From positions 310,001 to 374,000 of the forward strand of contig CP046177.1 of the NCBI GenBank assembly GCA_014075215.1: a DNA stretch of 64,000 nucleotides. The letters are read 5' to 3'. This DNA is from Flavobacteriaceae bacterium (lineage in GTDB: Bacteria > Bacteroidota > Bacteroidia > Flavobacteriales > Flavobacteriaceae). The notes below the pieces were generated by a model. The model was given only the letters and a program-made list of their open reading frames with translations. It did not search any database and was not told the origin of the DNA. Of the stretch, positions 44,213-52,472 are shown in pieces. A program made the translations under genes and the position numbers. How positions within the stretch are numbered: position 1 is the first letter of the stretch; each line of letters opens with the position of its first letter.

Positions 44213-44945
44213 TTAAGGGTTTGTGATTTGTTTCTGAAGCGCAAAGTAAGCTCTTTTAGAAGCCAGCTCTTCTGCTTTCTTTTTTGATGTAGATCTTCCT
44301 TTGGCTATATAAACCTGATCAATACTAATTTTAACACTAAAATGCTTGACCTCTTCATTACCTGTATCTTCGTAGGTTTCTATGGTATATTTCTTCTTTT
44401 GTTTTTGACACCATTCTATCATTAATCCTTTATAGCTGGTAATTTTCCCTTCCAGTTTTGCAATATCTACATAAGGGGTTATTACTTTTTCATAAACAAA
44501 TTTTTTACAATAATTATATCCTTTGTCTAAATAGATAGCGCCTATTAAGGCTTCGAAAATATTTCCGTGAATATTATCCCCGATTTTCTCTTTTGCAATA
44601 TTGCTTTTCACAAATTGGATGAGATTCAGATCTTTTCCCAGTTCATTTAAATGCTCTCTGCTTACAATTTTAGAGCGCATTTGAGTTAAGTACCCTTCAG
44701 TCTCATTAGGAACTTTTTTATATAAATAAGATGCTATTACGGAGCCAAGCATGGCATCTCCCAAAAACTCTAATCTTTCATAATTAAATGCATTTCCTTT
44801 GGCATCTGACACCTTTAAAGATCTGTGTGTGAATGCTTTTTGATAATATTCAATATTTTTTGGAGAGAAATTTAGTAGTAATTTTATTGTAAAATGCATC
44901 CCCTTTTTTAGAAGGCGACAGGGCTATTTTACGAATAAATTTCAT
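44213..44945 (-). CDS. rnc: Ribonuclease III (N-terminus possibly frameshifted)
   Basis: The catalytic signature NYERLEFLGDAMLGSVIAS is present, with HGNIFEALIGAIYLDKGYNY supplying the second metal ligands, and a C-terminal dsRNA-binding domain (GRSTSKKKAEELASKRAYFA). The uninterrupted ORF begins at 44899 (MHFTIKLLLNF). However, an ATG at 44945, just 6 bp after fabF, opens the frame MKFIRKIALSPSKKGDAFYN, whose sequence looks like normal rnc N-termini. That frame stops after about 35 codons and needs one extra base near 44880 to enter the main frame. It processes rRNA and mRNA duplexes. The frame break may be real or a sequencing error. Confidence 0.88.
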
Positions 44946-44951
44946 TATGGA

Positions 44952-46202
44952 TTAATCTGGTTTTCTGAAGGCTAGGCATGCATTGTGGCCCCCAAAGCCA
45001 AACGTATTGCTCATGACCACTTTTATTGATCTTTTTTGAGCTTTATTGAGTGTTAGATTTAGTTGGGGGTTAATATTTTCATCTACCTTTGAGTGATTGA
45101 TCGTCGGAGGTATGATTCCATGTTTTATAGCAAGTATGGATGCAATTGCTTCTACAGTTCCCGCGGCTCCCAATAAATGCCCTGTCATGGATTTGGTAGA
45201 GTTGATGTTGATATTTTTTGCATGTTCTCCGAAAACCTCCGAAATTGCTTTTAATTCTGCAACATCTCCCAAAGGTGTTGAGGTACCATGCGTATTGATA
45301 TGATCTACATCCTCCGGATTGATTCCGGAATTTTCCAGGCAATTTTTCATCACTGCAACAACACCCACTCCTTCAGGGTGCGGCGCTGTCATATGATATG
45401 CGTCCGAAGACATTCCCCCTCCAATAACTTCTGCGTAAATGTTAGCTCCTCTGGCTTTTGCATGTTCATATTCTTCGAGAATAATTGCTCCTGCTCCTTC
45501 ACCCAGAACAAAACCATCTCGCTCGGCATCAAATGGTCTTGAAGCTGTCTGTGGGTCGTCATTTCTGGTAGAAAGCGCATGCATCGCATTAAAACCGCCT
45601 ATTCCGGCAATGGTTACGGCAGCTTCACTTCCTCCGGTAACAATGACATCACAATGACCTAACCGAATATAATTTAAAGCATCTATCATCGCATTTGCCG
45701 ATGAAGCACAAGCAGATACTGTGGTGTAATTAGGTCCCATAAATCCATTTTTGATGGAAATATTTCCCGGTGCTATATCAGCAATCATTTTAGGGATAAA
45801 GAAAGGGTTAAATTTTGGAGTGCCATCACCGGCGGCATAGTCTAGCATTTCATTCTGAAATGTTTCCAAACCTCCTATACCTGCTCCCCAAATAACACCG
45901 ACTCGCATTTTATCTATGGTGCCCAAGTTTAGCTTTGCATCGGCAATAGCCTCGTCAGAAGCCACCATTGCATATTGCGTAAACTTATCCATCCTGCGAG
46001 CGTCTTTTCGATCTATAAAATCTCTAACCTCAAAATTTTTAACTTCACATGCAAAACGAGTTTTGGACTTGGTAGCATCAAAATGAGTCATAGGGGCAGC
46101 TCCGCTAACTCCGTTAACTAAGCCATTCCAATATTCTTGAATGTTGTTCCCTATCGGTGTCAATGCACCCAGTCCAGTAACTACAACTCGTTTTAATTGC
46201 AT
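44952..46202 (-). CDS. fabF: Beta-ketoacyl-ACP synthase II
   Basis: The 416 residues carry the thiolase-fold condensing-enzyme triad: Cys in TTVSACASSANAMIDAL (about residue 165), His in NTHGTSTPLGDVAELKA (about 306), and His in TGHLLGAAGTVEAI (about 342). Start MQLKRVVVTGLGALTPIG is typical. It elongates acyl-ACP with malonyl-ACP. It is 5 bp downstream of acpP, so carrier and condensing enzyme are made together. Confidence 0.97.
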   Translation of the reverse strand: MQLKRVVVTGLGALTPIGNNIQEYWNGLVNGVSGAAPMTHFDATKSKTRFACEVKNFEVRDFIDRKDARRMDKFTQYAMVASDEAIADAKLNLGTIDKMRVGVIWGAGIGGLETFQNEMLDYAAGDGTPKFNPFFIPKMIADIAPGNISIKNGFMGPNYTTVSACASSANAMIDALNYIRLGHCDVIVTGGSEAAVTIAGIGGFNAMHALSTRNDDPQTASRPFDAERDGFVLGEGAGAIILEEYEHAKARGANIYAEVIGGGMSSDAYHMTAPHPEGVGVVAVMKNCLENSGINPEDVDHINTHGTSTPLGDVAELKAISEVFGEHAKNININSTKSMTGHLLGAAGTVEAIASILAIKHGIIPPTINHSKVDENINPQLNLTLNKAQKRSIKVVMSNTFGFGGHNACLAFRKPD

Positions 46203-46207
46203 AAAAA

Positions 46208-46444
46208 TTAATTTTTTGCTTCTTCTATATAGCTTACAGCCTGACCAACAGTACTAATGTTTTCTGCCTGATCATCCGGAATCTGAATATCAAATTCTTT
46301 TTCGAATTCCATGATTAACTCAACAGTATCTAAAGAATCCGCTCCCAAATCATTTGTGAAGCTTGCTTCCAGTGTTACTTCGTTATCGTCTACTCCTAGC
46401 TTGTCAACGATAATCGCTTTTACTCTTGATGCAATGTCTGACAT
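46208..46444 (-). CDS. acpP: Acyl carrier protein
   Basis: The 78-residue acidic protein has the 4'-phosphopantetheine Ser in NDLGADSLDTVELIM (Ser 39 or so). The helix pattern and size fit AcpP. It carries growing acyl chains for fatty-acid synthesis. A TATTTTTG -7-like box reads on the minus strand at 46483-46476, about 30 bases upstream of the start. It is the first gene of the cluster and diverges from purN across a MITE. Confidence 0.97.
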   Translation of the reverse strand: MSDIASRVKAIIVDKLGVDDNEVTLEASFTNDLGADSLDTVELIMEFEKEFDIQIPDDQAENISTVGQAVSYIEEAKN

Positions 46445-46588
46445 AATTTTCTAAGTTTTAAAATTTAATCAGAGGCAAAAATACAAATCTTATTAGTTAT
46501 ACCTAATTTTTGCTCTAAATAATGGGTTCTAAAATAAATAATTTGATTTAATAATGGTTTAATTCGGGATGATTCTTTTTTTTTGTAA

Positions 46589-46750
46589 GAGACCTTTGCA
46601 GCATTGATTTGGCAAAAAAGTTCGATGCCCGAAGAAAATTTTAAACCGGAATAACCTATTGGTTTTGAGGATTTAAAATTTTCGGAAAGGAAGAAATTTG
46701 AAATCAAATCAATTTCAATACAGAATATATCACTATTTTGCAAAGGTCAT
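46589..46750. repeat. MITE family 2, copy 1 (about 160 bp)
   Basis: It begins GAGACCTTTGCAGCATTGAT and ends TTTTGCAAAGGTC. The copy at 60454-60615 is highly similar throughout. It lies between the divergent acpP and purN genes, so it could alter their promoters. Antisense and sense ORFs across it are spurious. Confidence 0.7.
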
Positions 46751-46771
46751 CTGTAATGAAGAAAAAAACGT

Positions 46772-47332
46772 ATGCCGCACCTTATTATTTTTGCTTCCGG
46801 ATCCGGAAGTAATGCCGAAAATATTATCAACTATTTTAAAAATAGTAAAAAAGGACAGGTTGTCTGTGTGCTTTCCAATAACAGAAAAGCGGGTGTTTTT
46901 GCTAGGTGTAAACGGTTAGGAGTGCCCTGCTATTATTATCCTAAAGAAGATTTTATAACAGGAAAAATGCTTACCTACCTCAAAACAACAGCTGACTATA
47001 TTATTTTAGCCGGATTTTTATTAAAAATCCCTCCCGTTATAGTTGCTGCTTTTCCAAATCGTATTCTCAATATTCATCCTGCTATGTTACCAAAGTACGG
47101 AGGAAAAGGAATGTATGGAATGCACGTACATAAAGCCGTAAAAGAAAACAATGAACAAAAGACAGGAATTACCATTCATTTTGTTAATGAGCATTACGAC
47201 GAAGGGAACATTATTTTCCAGTCGTCAATCCAAATAGCACCTACTGATTCTCCCGAAGATATTGCACAAAAAGTCCGGGCATTAGAACATGAGCATTTTC
47301 CGGGCGTAATCGAAGAAATAATTGCGAACTAA
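46772..47332 (+). CDS. purN: Phosphoribosylglycinamide formyltransferase
   Basis: The 186-residue protein starts MPHLIIFASGSGSNAENIIN, with the phosphate-binding loop. The conserved catalytic region is ILNIHPAMLPKYGGKGMYGM (Asn and His), and Asp lies in NEHYDEGNIIFQ. It transfers a formyl group from 10-formyl-THF to GAR in purine synthesis. A MITE ends 22 bp ahead of the start, so transcription probably starts within or just after the MITE. Next on the strand, 30 bp on, is the RNase H gene. Confidence 0.95.
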   Translation: MPHLIIFASGSGSNAENIINYFKNSKKGQVVCVLSNNRKAGVFARCKRLGVPCYYYPKEDFITGKMLTYLKTTADYIILAGFLLKIPPVIVAAFPNRILNIHPAMLPKYGGKGMYGMHVHKAVKENNEQKTGITIHFVNEHYDEGNIIFQSSIQIAPTDSPEDIAQKVRALEHEHFPGVIEEIIAN

Positions 47333-47362
47333 TTAAAGTACAAATCAGAAAAAAGAAAATAT

Positions 47363-47998
47363 ATGGACAAAAAGAAATACTATGTGGTTTGGAAAGGAAA
47401 AGAAACAGGTATTTTTTCTTCCTGGGCTGTTGTCAAAAAATTAGTACACGGTTTCGAGGGTGCTCAATATAAATTATTTACAGACAAAACAGCAGCAGAA
47501 AAAGCCTTCAAAAAAAGCTATAAAGACTATAAGGGAAAAAACACAAAAAAACCTTCTTTATCTACCAAAGAAATCGTCAAACACGGTTTGCCAATTGAAA
47601 ATAGCCTGGCGGTAGATGCTGCCTGTAGCGGAAATCCTGGATTGTTAGAATATCGAGGGGTTTTAACTCATAATCAGCAGGAGGTTTTTAAAAAGGGCCC
47701 TTTTAAGAATGGAACCAACAATATAGGTGAGTTTTTGGCTTTGGTTCACGGGATTGCTTTTCTTAAAAGTAAAGGATATCATAAAATGCCTGTGTATTCC
47801 GATTCTAAAACTGCCATGTCTTGGCTAAAAAAGAAGAAATGCAGAACGAATATTGTTTTGGATGCTACAAATAGTGAAATTTCGGAATTAATACACTGTG
47901 CTGAAAAATGGTTGAAAACAAACTCTTATAACAATCCGATTCTTAAATGGGAAACCAAAGCATGGGGTGAAATTCCTGCGGATTTTGGGAGAAAGTAA
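47363..47998 (+). CDS. Ribonuclease H with viroplasmin-like N-terminus
   Basis: Residues 1-48 (KKKYYVVWKGKETGIFSSWA, then GFEGAQYKLFTDKTAAEKAF) form the caulimovirus-viroplasmin RNA/DNA-hybrid-binding domain. Residues about 75-205 are the RNase H fold with Asp in SLAVDAACSGNPG, Glu in GTNNIGEFLALVHG, and Asp in MPVYSDSKTAMSW. It removes RNA from RNA-DNA hybrids. Length 211 is typical of the fused form common in Bacteroidetes. A remnant of an unrelated gene follows at 48002. Confidence 0.93.
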   Translation: MDKKKYYVVWKGKETGIFSSWAVVKKLVHGFEGAQYKLFTDKTAAEKAFKKSYKDYKGKNTKKPSLSTKEIVKHGLPIENSLAVDAACSGNPGLLEYRGVLTHNQQEVFKKGPFKNGTNNIGEFLALVHGIAFLKSKGYHKMPVYSDSKTAMSWLKKKKCRTNIVLDATNSEISELIHCAEKWLKTNSYNNPILKWETKAWGEIPADFGRK

Positions 47999-48001
47999 GG
48001 G

Positions 48002-48151
48002 AAAGCTTTGGACACAACAAGAACAACAATTATTAGAACAACGATTTGCCAAAGGTTGGGCAATAGCACAACTGACAAAAGAACACCAAAGAACCAGAGG
48101 GCCATAAAATCCAGATTAGCAAAACTACAGCTTATAGAACCCTACCAATGA
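48002..48151 (+). pseudogene. C-terminal remnant of a helicase- or endonuclease-like protein
   Basis: The frame reads KLWTQQEQQLLEQRFAKGWA, then IAQLTKEHQRTRG. One missing G near 48107 breaks it from AIKSRLAKLQLIEPYQ. Such WT-x-x-E-x-x-L...GAIxSRLxKLxLI modules form small DNA-binding tails on diverse proteins in Bacteroidetes. No start is present. The rest of the gene is missing. Confidence 0.5.
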
Positions 48152-48165
48152 TGACTTCTTATGAT

Positions 48166-48210
48166 AAGTAAGCCACAATTATTTTTTTATAACTATGGCC
48201 TACTTTTTTT
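48166..48210. terminator. Hairpin terminator, direct-repeat partner 1
   Basis: AAGTAAGCCA (48166-48175) pairs with TGGCCTACTT (48196-48205) with one mismatch, followed by T-rich sequence. It is nearly the same as the hairpin at 49038-49071 in sequence and orientation. Confidence 0.5.
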
Positions 48211-48266
48211 AGTTAATTTATTGTCAATAGTAAATCTATTAAAATGATAAAAGTGTTTTTACTATA

Positions 48267-48698
48267 CTACCAAAACTCAGGAGGTACTTCTATTATATCG
48301 TCCGGTTCTCCTAATTCTAAGATATCTTTTATTTCGGCTTTGTATGCATCTTTATCTTTATTACTTACTATCTCGAGAGCATATTTGTAATCAGGCTTTC
48401 TAATATCATAAATTTCTTCATATATATTCACTATATAATCGTTGGAAAAAATTATATAAAACCCTACTCCTTCAAAACAATATATTCTTTCTATATAATC
48501 TACTTCGATTTCGATTTTTTTAAATGAATACTTCTTTTTAAAATCTTTGACATCAAAATAATGCATCCACAAAGAATTAAAATAAATTACTTTATCATTA
48601 TCCAGAACTATTATCATTTTAAAGCCATTAACTCCTTTCCCGTCATGAACAAGGATTTCTTTAACTTTTGATTTACTTATTTTTGAATCTGGTAACAT
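48267..48698 (-). CDS. Unrecognised protein, possible immunity protein
   Basis: The 143 residues begin MLPDSKISKSKVKEILVHDG. The protein is very acidic at its end (ILELGEPDDIIEVPPEFW), with alternating beta-like segments (KMIIVLDNDKVIYFNSLWMH, GFYIIFSNDYIVNIYEEIYD). No signal peptide. Small acidic soluble proteins encoded right after a toxin end are often immunity proteins, and its neighbour 8 bp upstream looks like a toxin C-terminus. This role is inference from context only. Confidence 0.5.
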   Translation of the reverse strand: MLPDSKISKSKVKEILVHDGKGVNGFKMIIVLDNDKVIYFNSLWMHYFDVKDFKKKYSFKKIEIEVDYIERIYCFEGVGFYIIFSNDYIVNIYEEIYDIRKPDYKYALEIVSNKDKDAYKAEIKDILELGEPDDIIEVPPEFW

Positions 48699-48706
48699 AA
48701 CTCTAA

Positions 48707-49030
48707 TTATTGTGGTACAGGATTATTAAAACTTTTTAATCCCTTTAAAAAAGTTTTCCATGCATTTGATTTAATTGCTCTTGTTATAGGTGTCTTTTGC
48801 CCGAACTGATGATAGTTAAATTGCTCGGCAATTCCTAATCCTTTATAACTTGGATCCCAGGTTAGTGCATCGTTTATAGCATGATATTCTAATATCATTA
48901 AAGGCAGTTCTAATGGTTCAAAAATTTCAAACCCTTTAAAACTGAAGATAGATTTTAACTTAGGACCTGCTCTCAAAAACCTTGTAATCTTATTAGCTGT
49001 ATTAATTCTTTCATCAGCATAACAACTCTT
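48707..49030 (-). pseudogene. Probable C-terminal fragment of a polymorphic-toxin-like protein
   Basis: The frame starts GTG at 49048 inside a terminator hairpin, so its first residues (MAYLIIKSCY) are not native. The coherent part reads ADERINTANKITRFLRAGPK, LPLMILEYHAINDALTWDP and TPITRAIKSNAWKTFLKGLK, and ends SFNNPVPQ. A short C-terminal domain with no start, followed at once by a small acidic gene, resembles the swapped toxin ends of Rhs or other polymorphic toxins. The toxin class cannot be told. It may be an orphan cassette. Confidence 0.45.
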
Positions 49031-49037
49031 GATGATT

Positions 49038-49071
49038 AAGTAAGCCACAATTAGCTAACTATGGCTTACTT
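49038..49071. terminator. Hairpin terminator, direct-repeat partner 2
   Basis: AAGTAAGCCA (49038-49047) and TGGCTTACTT (49062-49071) form a perfect 10-bp stem followed by T-rich sequence. Confidence 0.55.
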
Positions 49072-49110
49072 TGCTTTTTAATTAGTTCCTGATTTGAAAT
49101 ATGTCTAAAT

Positions 49111-49266
49111 TTAATTGCAATTCTCTTTTACTATTTCTAAAACAACTTTCTTTGGATCATCAAAATAATAAATATCATGGTATAAAAACGGATACCTTTT
49201 ACTGAATCCATCAAAAATATTCTTGACTATTGCATCTATTTCCTTTTGTTCTTCTATACTAAACAT
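49111..49266 (-). CDS. Small unrecognised ORF, 51 residues
   Basis: The minus-strand frame from ATG 49266 to TAA 49111 reads MFSIEEQKEIDAIVKNIFDG, then FSKRYPFLYHDIYYFDD. It has charged helices and looks coding, but it is short. It lies between the terminator of the toxin-like cassette and the end of the IS1595 gene. It could be a further immunity-like remnant or a cut gene. I do not recognise it. Confidence 0.35.
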   Translation of the reverse strand: MFSIEEQKEIDAIVKNIFDGFSKRYPFLYHDIYYFDDPKKVVLEIVKENCN

Positions 49267-49922
49267 TTTTTAATTGATTACCCACTTTTATACCAGTATT
49301 GATGAGTGACAGCTACTACCAGTCTATCAAATAGTCTTTCAGCGAAATAGCGTCTGTTGAGTTTATAGCAGAACTCGTCAAGATAATTCTGCAAATATTT
49401 TCCTTTAATTTTATGGTAAATACCTAACAGAGTGCGTTTTGCATTACTTATGGCTATATGCACCGATTTTAGTGTGGTAATAGTGGTTTCTTTATTTGAT
49501 TTTTCAGTAATGTGTACTTCCACATAATCACCTATGTCTACATAAGACGTGCTTTTGTCGCTAAAAACAATGCATGTATCATCAAAATTACTATCAATAA
49601 GCGTGTTGACTTCTTCTTTTTTATGAGTATCCAAAACTTTCATTTTAAAATAACGACATTGTTTGGATTGTTTCCCAGTCTTTAAATCTTCTAAAGGTAC
49701 AGACTCTGCCATTACCGCTACGTTAGATTGTTTTTGACTGCCTCTCCTCTTTTAAGCTTTTGTCTGTCGGATTCTTTTGTTGCCACAGTAAAGTAAGCTT
49801 GATCAAACTCAATCATATCTTCAAGGTCGTATAAATTATCTCGTTTTCCCATAGCCGAATGGACTTGCTACATTTAGAGTGACAAAGAGTTAAGCTAATT
49901 TTATCTAAAATAACTTAACCAT

Positions 49923-50222
49923 ATGAAACGAAGAAAATACAGTAAAGAGTTTAAAATTAAAGCAGTAGAATTAAGCAATGTACGAGGTAACACAAAGCAG
50001 ATTGCCATGGAATTGGGAATCAGTGCAGATCTTATTTACAGATGGCGTAGAGAATTAGAACAGCGTCCTGATTTAGCTTTTAGCGGTAATGGCGTCAAAC
50101 AACTCACAGAAGATCAGAAAGAGTTAGAGCGATTACGTAAACAGCTCAAGGATGTTACCATGGAGCGGGATATCTTAAAAAAGGCCGTGAGCATCTTCTC
50201 CAAGAGCGATCGGAAGTATTGA
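49923..50222 (+). CDS. IS3 transposase OrfA, copy C (intact)
   Basis: The 99 residues are complete, and the slippery heptamer A AAA AAG (in ATC TTA AAA AAG GCC, about 50173-50182) is intact. A -1 shift there reads KKGREHLLQERSEVLKFIKD and continues into OrfB, giving the OrfAB transposase. The OrfA stop overlaps the OrfB frame start by four bases. Helix-turn-helix KQIAMELGISADLIYRWRR binds the IS ends. Confidence 0.88.
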   Translation: MKRRKYSKEFKIKAVELSNVRGNTKQIAMELGISADLIYRWRRELEQRPDLAFSGNGVKQLTEDQKELERLRKQLKDVTMERDILKKAVSIFSKSDRKY

Positions 50223-51087
50223 AATTTATCAAAGATTACAGTAGAGAATATCCGGTTGGGAAGATGTGTAAAATTTTTAAAATTAGTAGAAACAGTTATT
50301 ACAGGAGTAAGAATTATGTTCCATCAGATAGAGATGGAAAAAATCGTATGCTACTCTCTGAGATTCACCGTATCTGTGAGCGAAGTAAATCTACTTATGG
50401 AAGTCCTAGAATTACAGAGGAACTCAAAGCTAAAGGGTTTAAAGTATCTAGGTCTAGGGTAGCACGATTGATGAAAAAACACGGGATTAAAGCAGTTCGT
50501 AAAAAGAAATTTGTTGTCACGACAGATTCTAAGCATCAATATCCAGTAGCTGATAATGTATTGGATAGAGATTTTAAAGCTACCGCTGCTGCACAGAAAT
50601 GGGTTTCTGATATTACCTATTTAAAGACTGCACAAGGATGGCTGTACTTAACGGTAATTATTGACCTGTTTGATCGTAAAGTCATTGGTTGGTCTTTGAG
50701 CAATGGACTCAAAGCAAGACAAACTATCATTGCTGCATGGAGAATGGCTGTAAACAACAGAATGCCTTGTGAAGGTATGATTTTTCATTCTGATCGAGGT
50801 GTACAATACGCATCTCATGCGTTTGTTAATATCCTTAAAAGTTATCATGTAACACCCAGTATGAGTAGAAAAGGAAACTGTTGGGATAATGCATAGCTGA
50901 ATCTTTTTTTAAAACAATCAAAACAGAACTAATGATAGACAATAAGTTTATATCCAACAAAAGTCTTCAAATTAAAGTCTTTGAATACATAGAAACTTGG
51001 TACAACAGATACAGAAGACATTCTGCTCTTGGTTACAAAAATATCATCGAATTTGAAAAATTATATCAAATCAAAAATGTAGCTTAA
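50219..51087 (+). pseudogene. IS3 transposase OrfB, copy C, frameshifted
   Basis: The frame equals OrfB of copy B until GNCWDNA near 50896. There one G is missing (AATGCATAGCTG where copy B reads AATGCAGTAGCTG), giving a TAG just before the catalytic Glu in VAESFFKTIK. The 225-residue product lacks the Glu and the C-terminal part, so it cannot be active. Confidence 0.88.
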
Positions 51088-51519
51088 CTTTTTGTACCAT
51101 TTTTTGTTGCATATCCAGAACGTATTCTGTGCATAAGAGACCATATAGTGGTATAACGTGTATGGTTGAGCTGACGTTGTAATTCGGCAGCAGAAATACC
51201 TTTTTTACTAAAAGTCATAAATGCCATAGCGAGATACCAAGTACGAATAGGTAAATTGGAGTTCTCCATCATAGTACCGCTGCGTAGAGTAGTTCTAAAA
51301 CCACAATAAGAACATTGCCACATCCATTTAGACTTTAACCAATAGTGCTTTTTTGATTGACATTTTTTGCAAATGACTCCTTCTTTTGAACGAGCCAACT
51401 TCATATGTGATTTACAGGAAAACTCATCTGGAAATTGTTCAATAAAATGTAGTAAATTCATAATTCTAAACTTTATATTAAGATACGAATTTTTAAATTA
51501 GTGGCATAATTAAGTGTAA

Positions 51520-52213
51520 TCAAATTTTTTTATTCTTATAATAATGCTCAATAGCTGTTAATTGAGATGCAGGATTTATACTGGTAAACAAAACAAACAG
51601 GTTTTCTTTATTAATTTTAGATGCTATTTTTTTATAATGACATCTATTTCCTAAAATTAAATTTCCAAAGCCTCCTCTACACCCATACTGAATGCCTGAA
51701 TACGGGCTCATATAAAAAAGAATATCAGAATCTATATTCTTAATAGTTTGATAACTTGAAGCTTCTTTTAAGTTATAGTAAAAAGTATACGAGTCTACAT
51801 AACTTTTCTTGAAAAATTTCTCAATGTTTATATTAAGGTATTTTAATAAAAGGTAATCTTGTTTTTTTAATACCAATTTATAACTAATCAACTCCCTTCC
51901 TTTATATATAGATTCATAAAAAAGAGCGGTGTAACCTCTACCATATGATCCCTCCAAAAGAAAATGATTTTTTCCTAGTGATATTTTTTTCTGATTTATC
52001 AATGATAGTTTCTTCAATTTTTCTTGGATTGTTAGTTAGAATTTTTAAAAGTTTTTTTACAAAAATCGTATCCTTTTTCACCCACTCTTGATTTAAATTT
52101 TCATAATCATATTCAGAAAGAATGACTTGGCGGTTAGGATTACACGGATCCTGAACTATCTGGCTTTTACAGGCAAACGTCAACAAAAAAAGCAATACTA
52201 TAAATGGTCTCAT
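51520..52213 (-). pseudogene. Lipoprotein of unknown function, frameshifted
   Basis: The first ORF (52213-51938) starts with a lipobox signal, MRPFIVLLFLLTFACKSQIV, and continues to about TNNPRKIEETIIDKSEKN. It loses its frame in an A-rich run near 51975. The other frame then carries KNHFLLEGSYGRGYTALFYE through YKLVLKKQDYLLLKYLN to SINPASQLTAIEHYYKNKK. Together they give about 220 residues. I do not recognise the family. It follows a fragment of another gene by a few bases and may be an immunity-type lipoprotein, but that is only a guess from the neighbourhood. Confidence 0.5.
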
Positions 52214-52219
52214 AAGAGT

Positions 52220-52449
52220 TTATTTTATATGGTTTTGTATATTTATCCAAGTATTTTTTCTCTCCACAAAATCTTGCAAGCTCCAACTTGTTCTATAGCT
52301 AAACCATCCGTAAGTACCTGACACTTTTTTTGTGAAAAGTGAAATTGGCATGAGCCATGTATCGCTTGTTTGATGCCAACGAGCTATTCTTCGATATGTT
52401 AATCTGGGTTTATTAAAACCAGGTATATTAAGAGTAGCTGCAATATAAT
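52220..52449 (-). pseudogene. Unknown gene, C-terminal fragment cut by ISAon1-type copy 3
   Basis: The frame comes out of the IS (so its first 13 or so residues are IS sequence) and continues ATLNIPGFNKPRLTYRRIAR, then WHQTSDTWLMPISLFTKKVS and ending NTWINIQNHIK. It is basic and aromatic. It stops 6 bp before the lipoprotein start. It might be the end of a secreted effector or enzyme. I do not recognise it. Confidence 0.45.
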
Positions 52450-52472
52450 GGCTCAAGTAAATTTTATGGGTA

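Larger units (their letters stand above)
49860..51117 (+). mobile_element. IS3-family element, copy C
   Basis: A 1258-bp IS3, TGGACTTGCTAC at the left, TGGATATGCAAC reading inward from the right. A 3-bp duplication GAA flanks it (49857-49859, 51118-51120), which proves simple transposition into the IS1595 gene. Confidence 0.88.
49278..51461 (-). pseudogene. IS1595-family (ISXO2-like) transposase, split by IS3 copy C and frameshifted
   Basis: The N-terminal piece (51461-51118) has MNLLHFIEQFPDEFSCKSHM, a zinc ribbon CKKCQSKKHYW then WQCSYCGFRTTLRSGTM, and ends in LMHRIRS. Removing the IS3 and one GAA duplication leads to SAMGKRDNLYDLEDMIEFDQ (first catalytic Asp). A one-base loss near 49740 then breaks KRGRGSQKQ from MAESVPLEDLKTGKQSKQ. 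The rest holds KSVHIAISNAKRTLLGIYHK and ends VTHQYWYKSG. An intact enzyme would have about 310 residues. It is distinct in sequence from the IS1595 relic at 17027-17733. Confidence 0.82.

Noticed and set aside
46465..46743. A 92-residue minus-strand ORF
   Set aside because: It spans the acpP upstream region and a MITE; it has no family resemblance, and matching frames recur in the other MITE copy.
49240..51540. Inverted repeats GATTACCCACTTTTATACC and GATTACACTTAATTATGCC as ends of the IS1595 element
   Set aside because: The match is loose, the left arm overlaps the transposase stop, and the flanking 8-mers do not repeat, so I could not support the boundaries.
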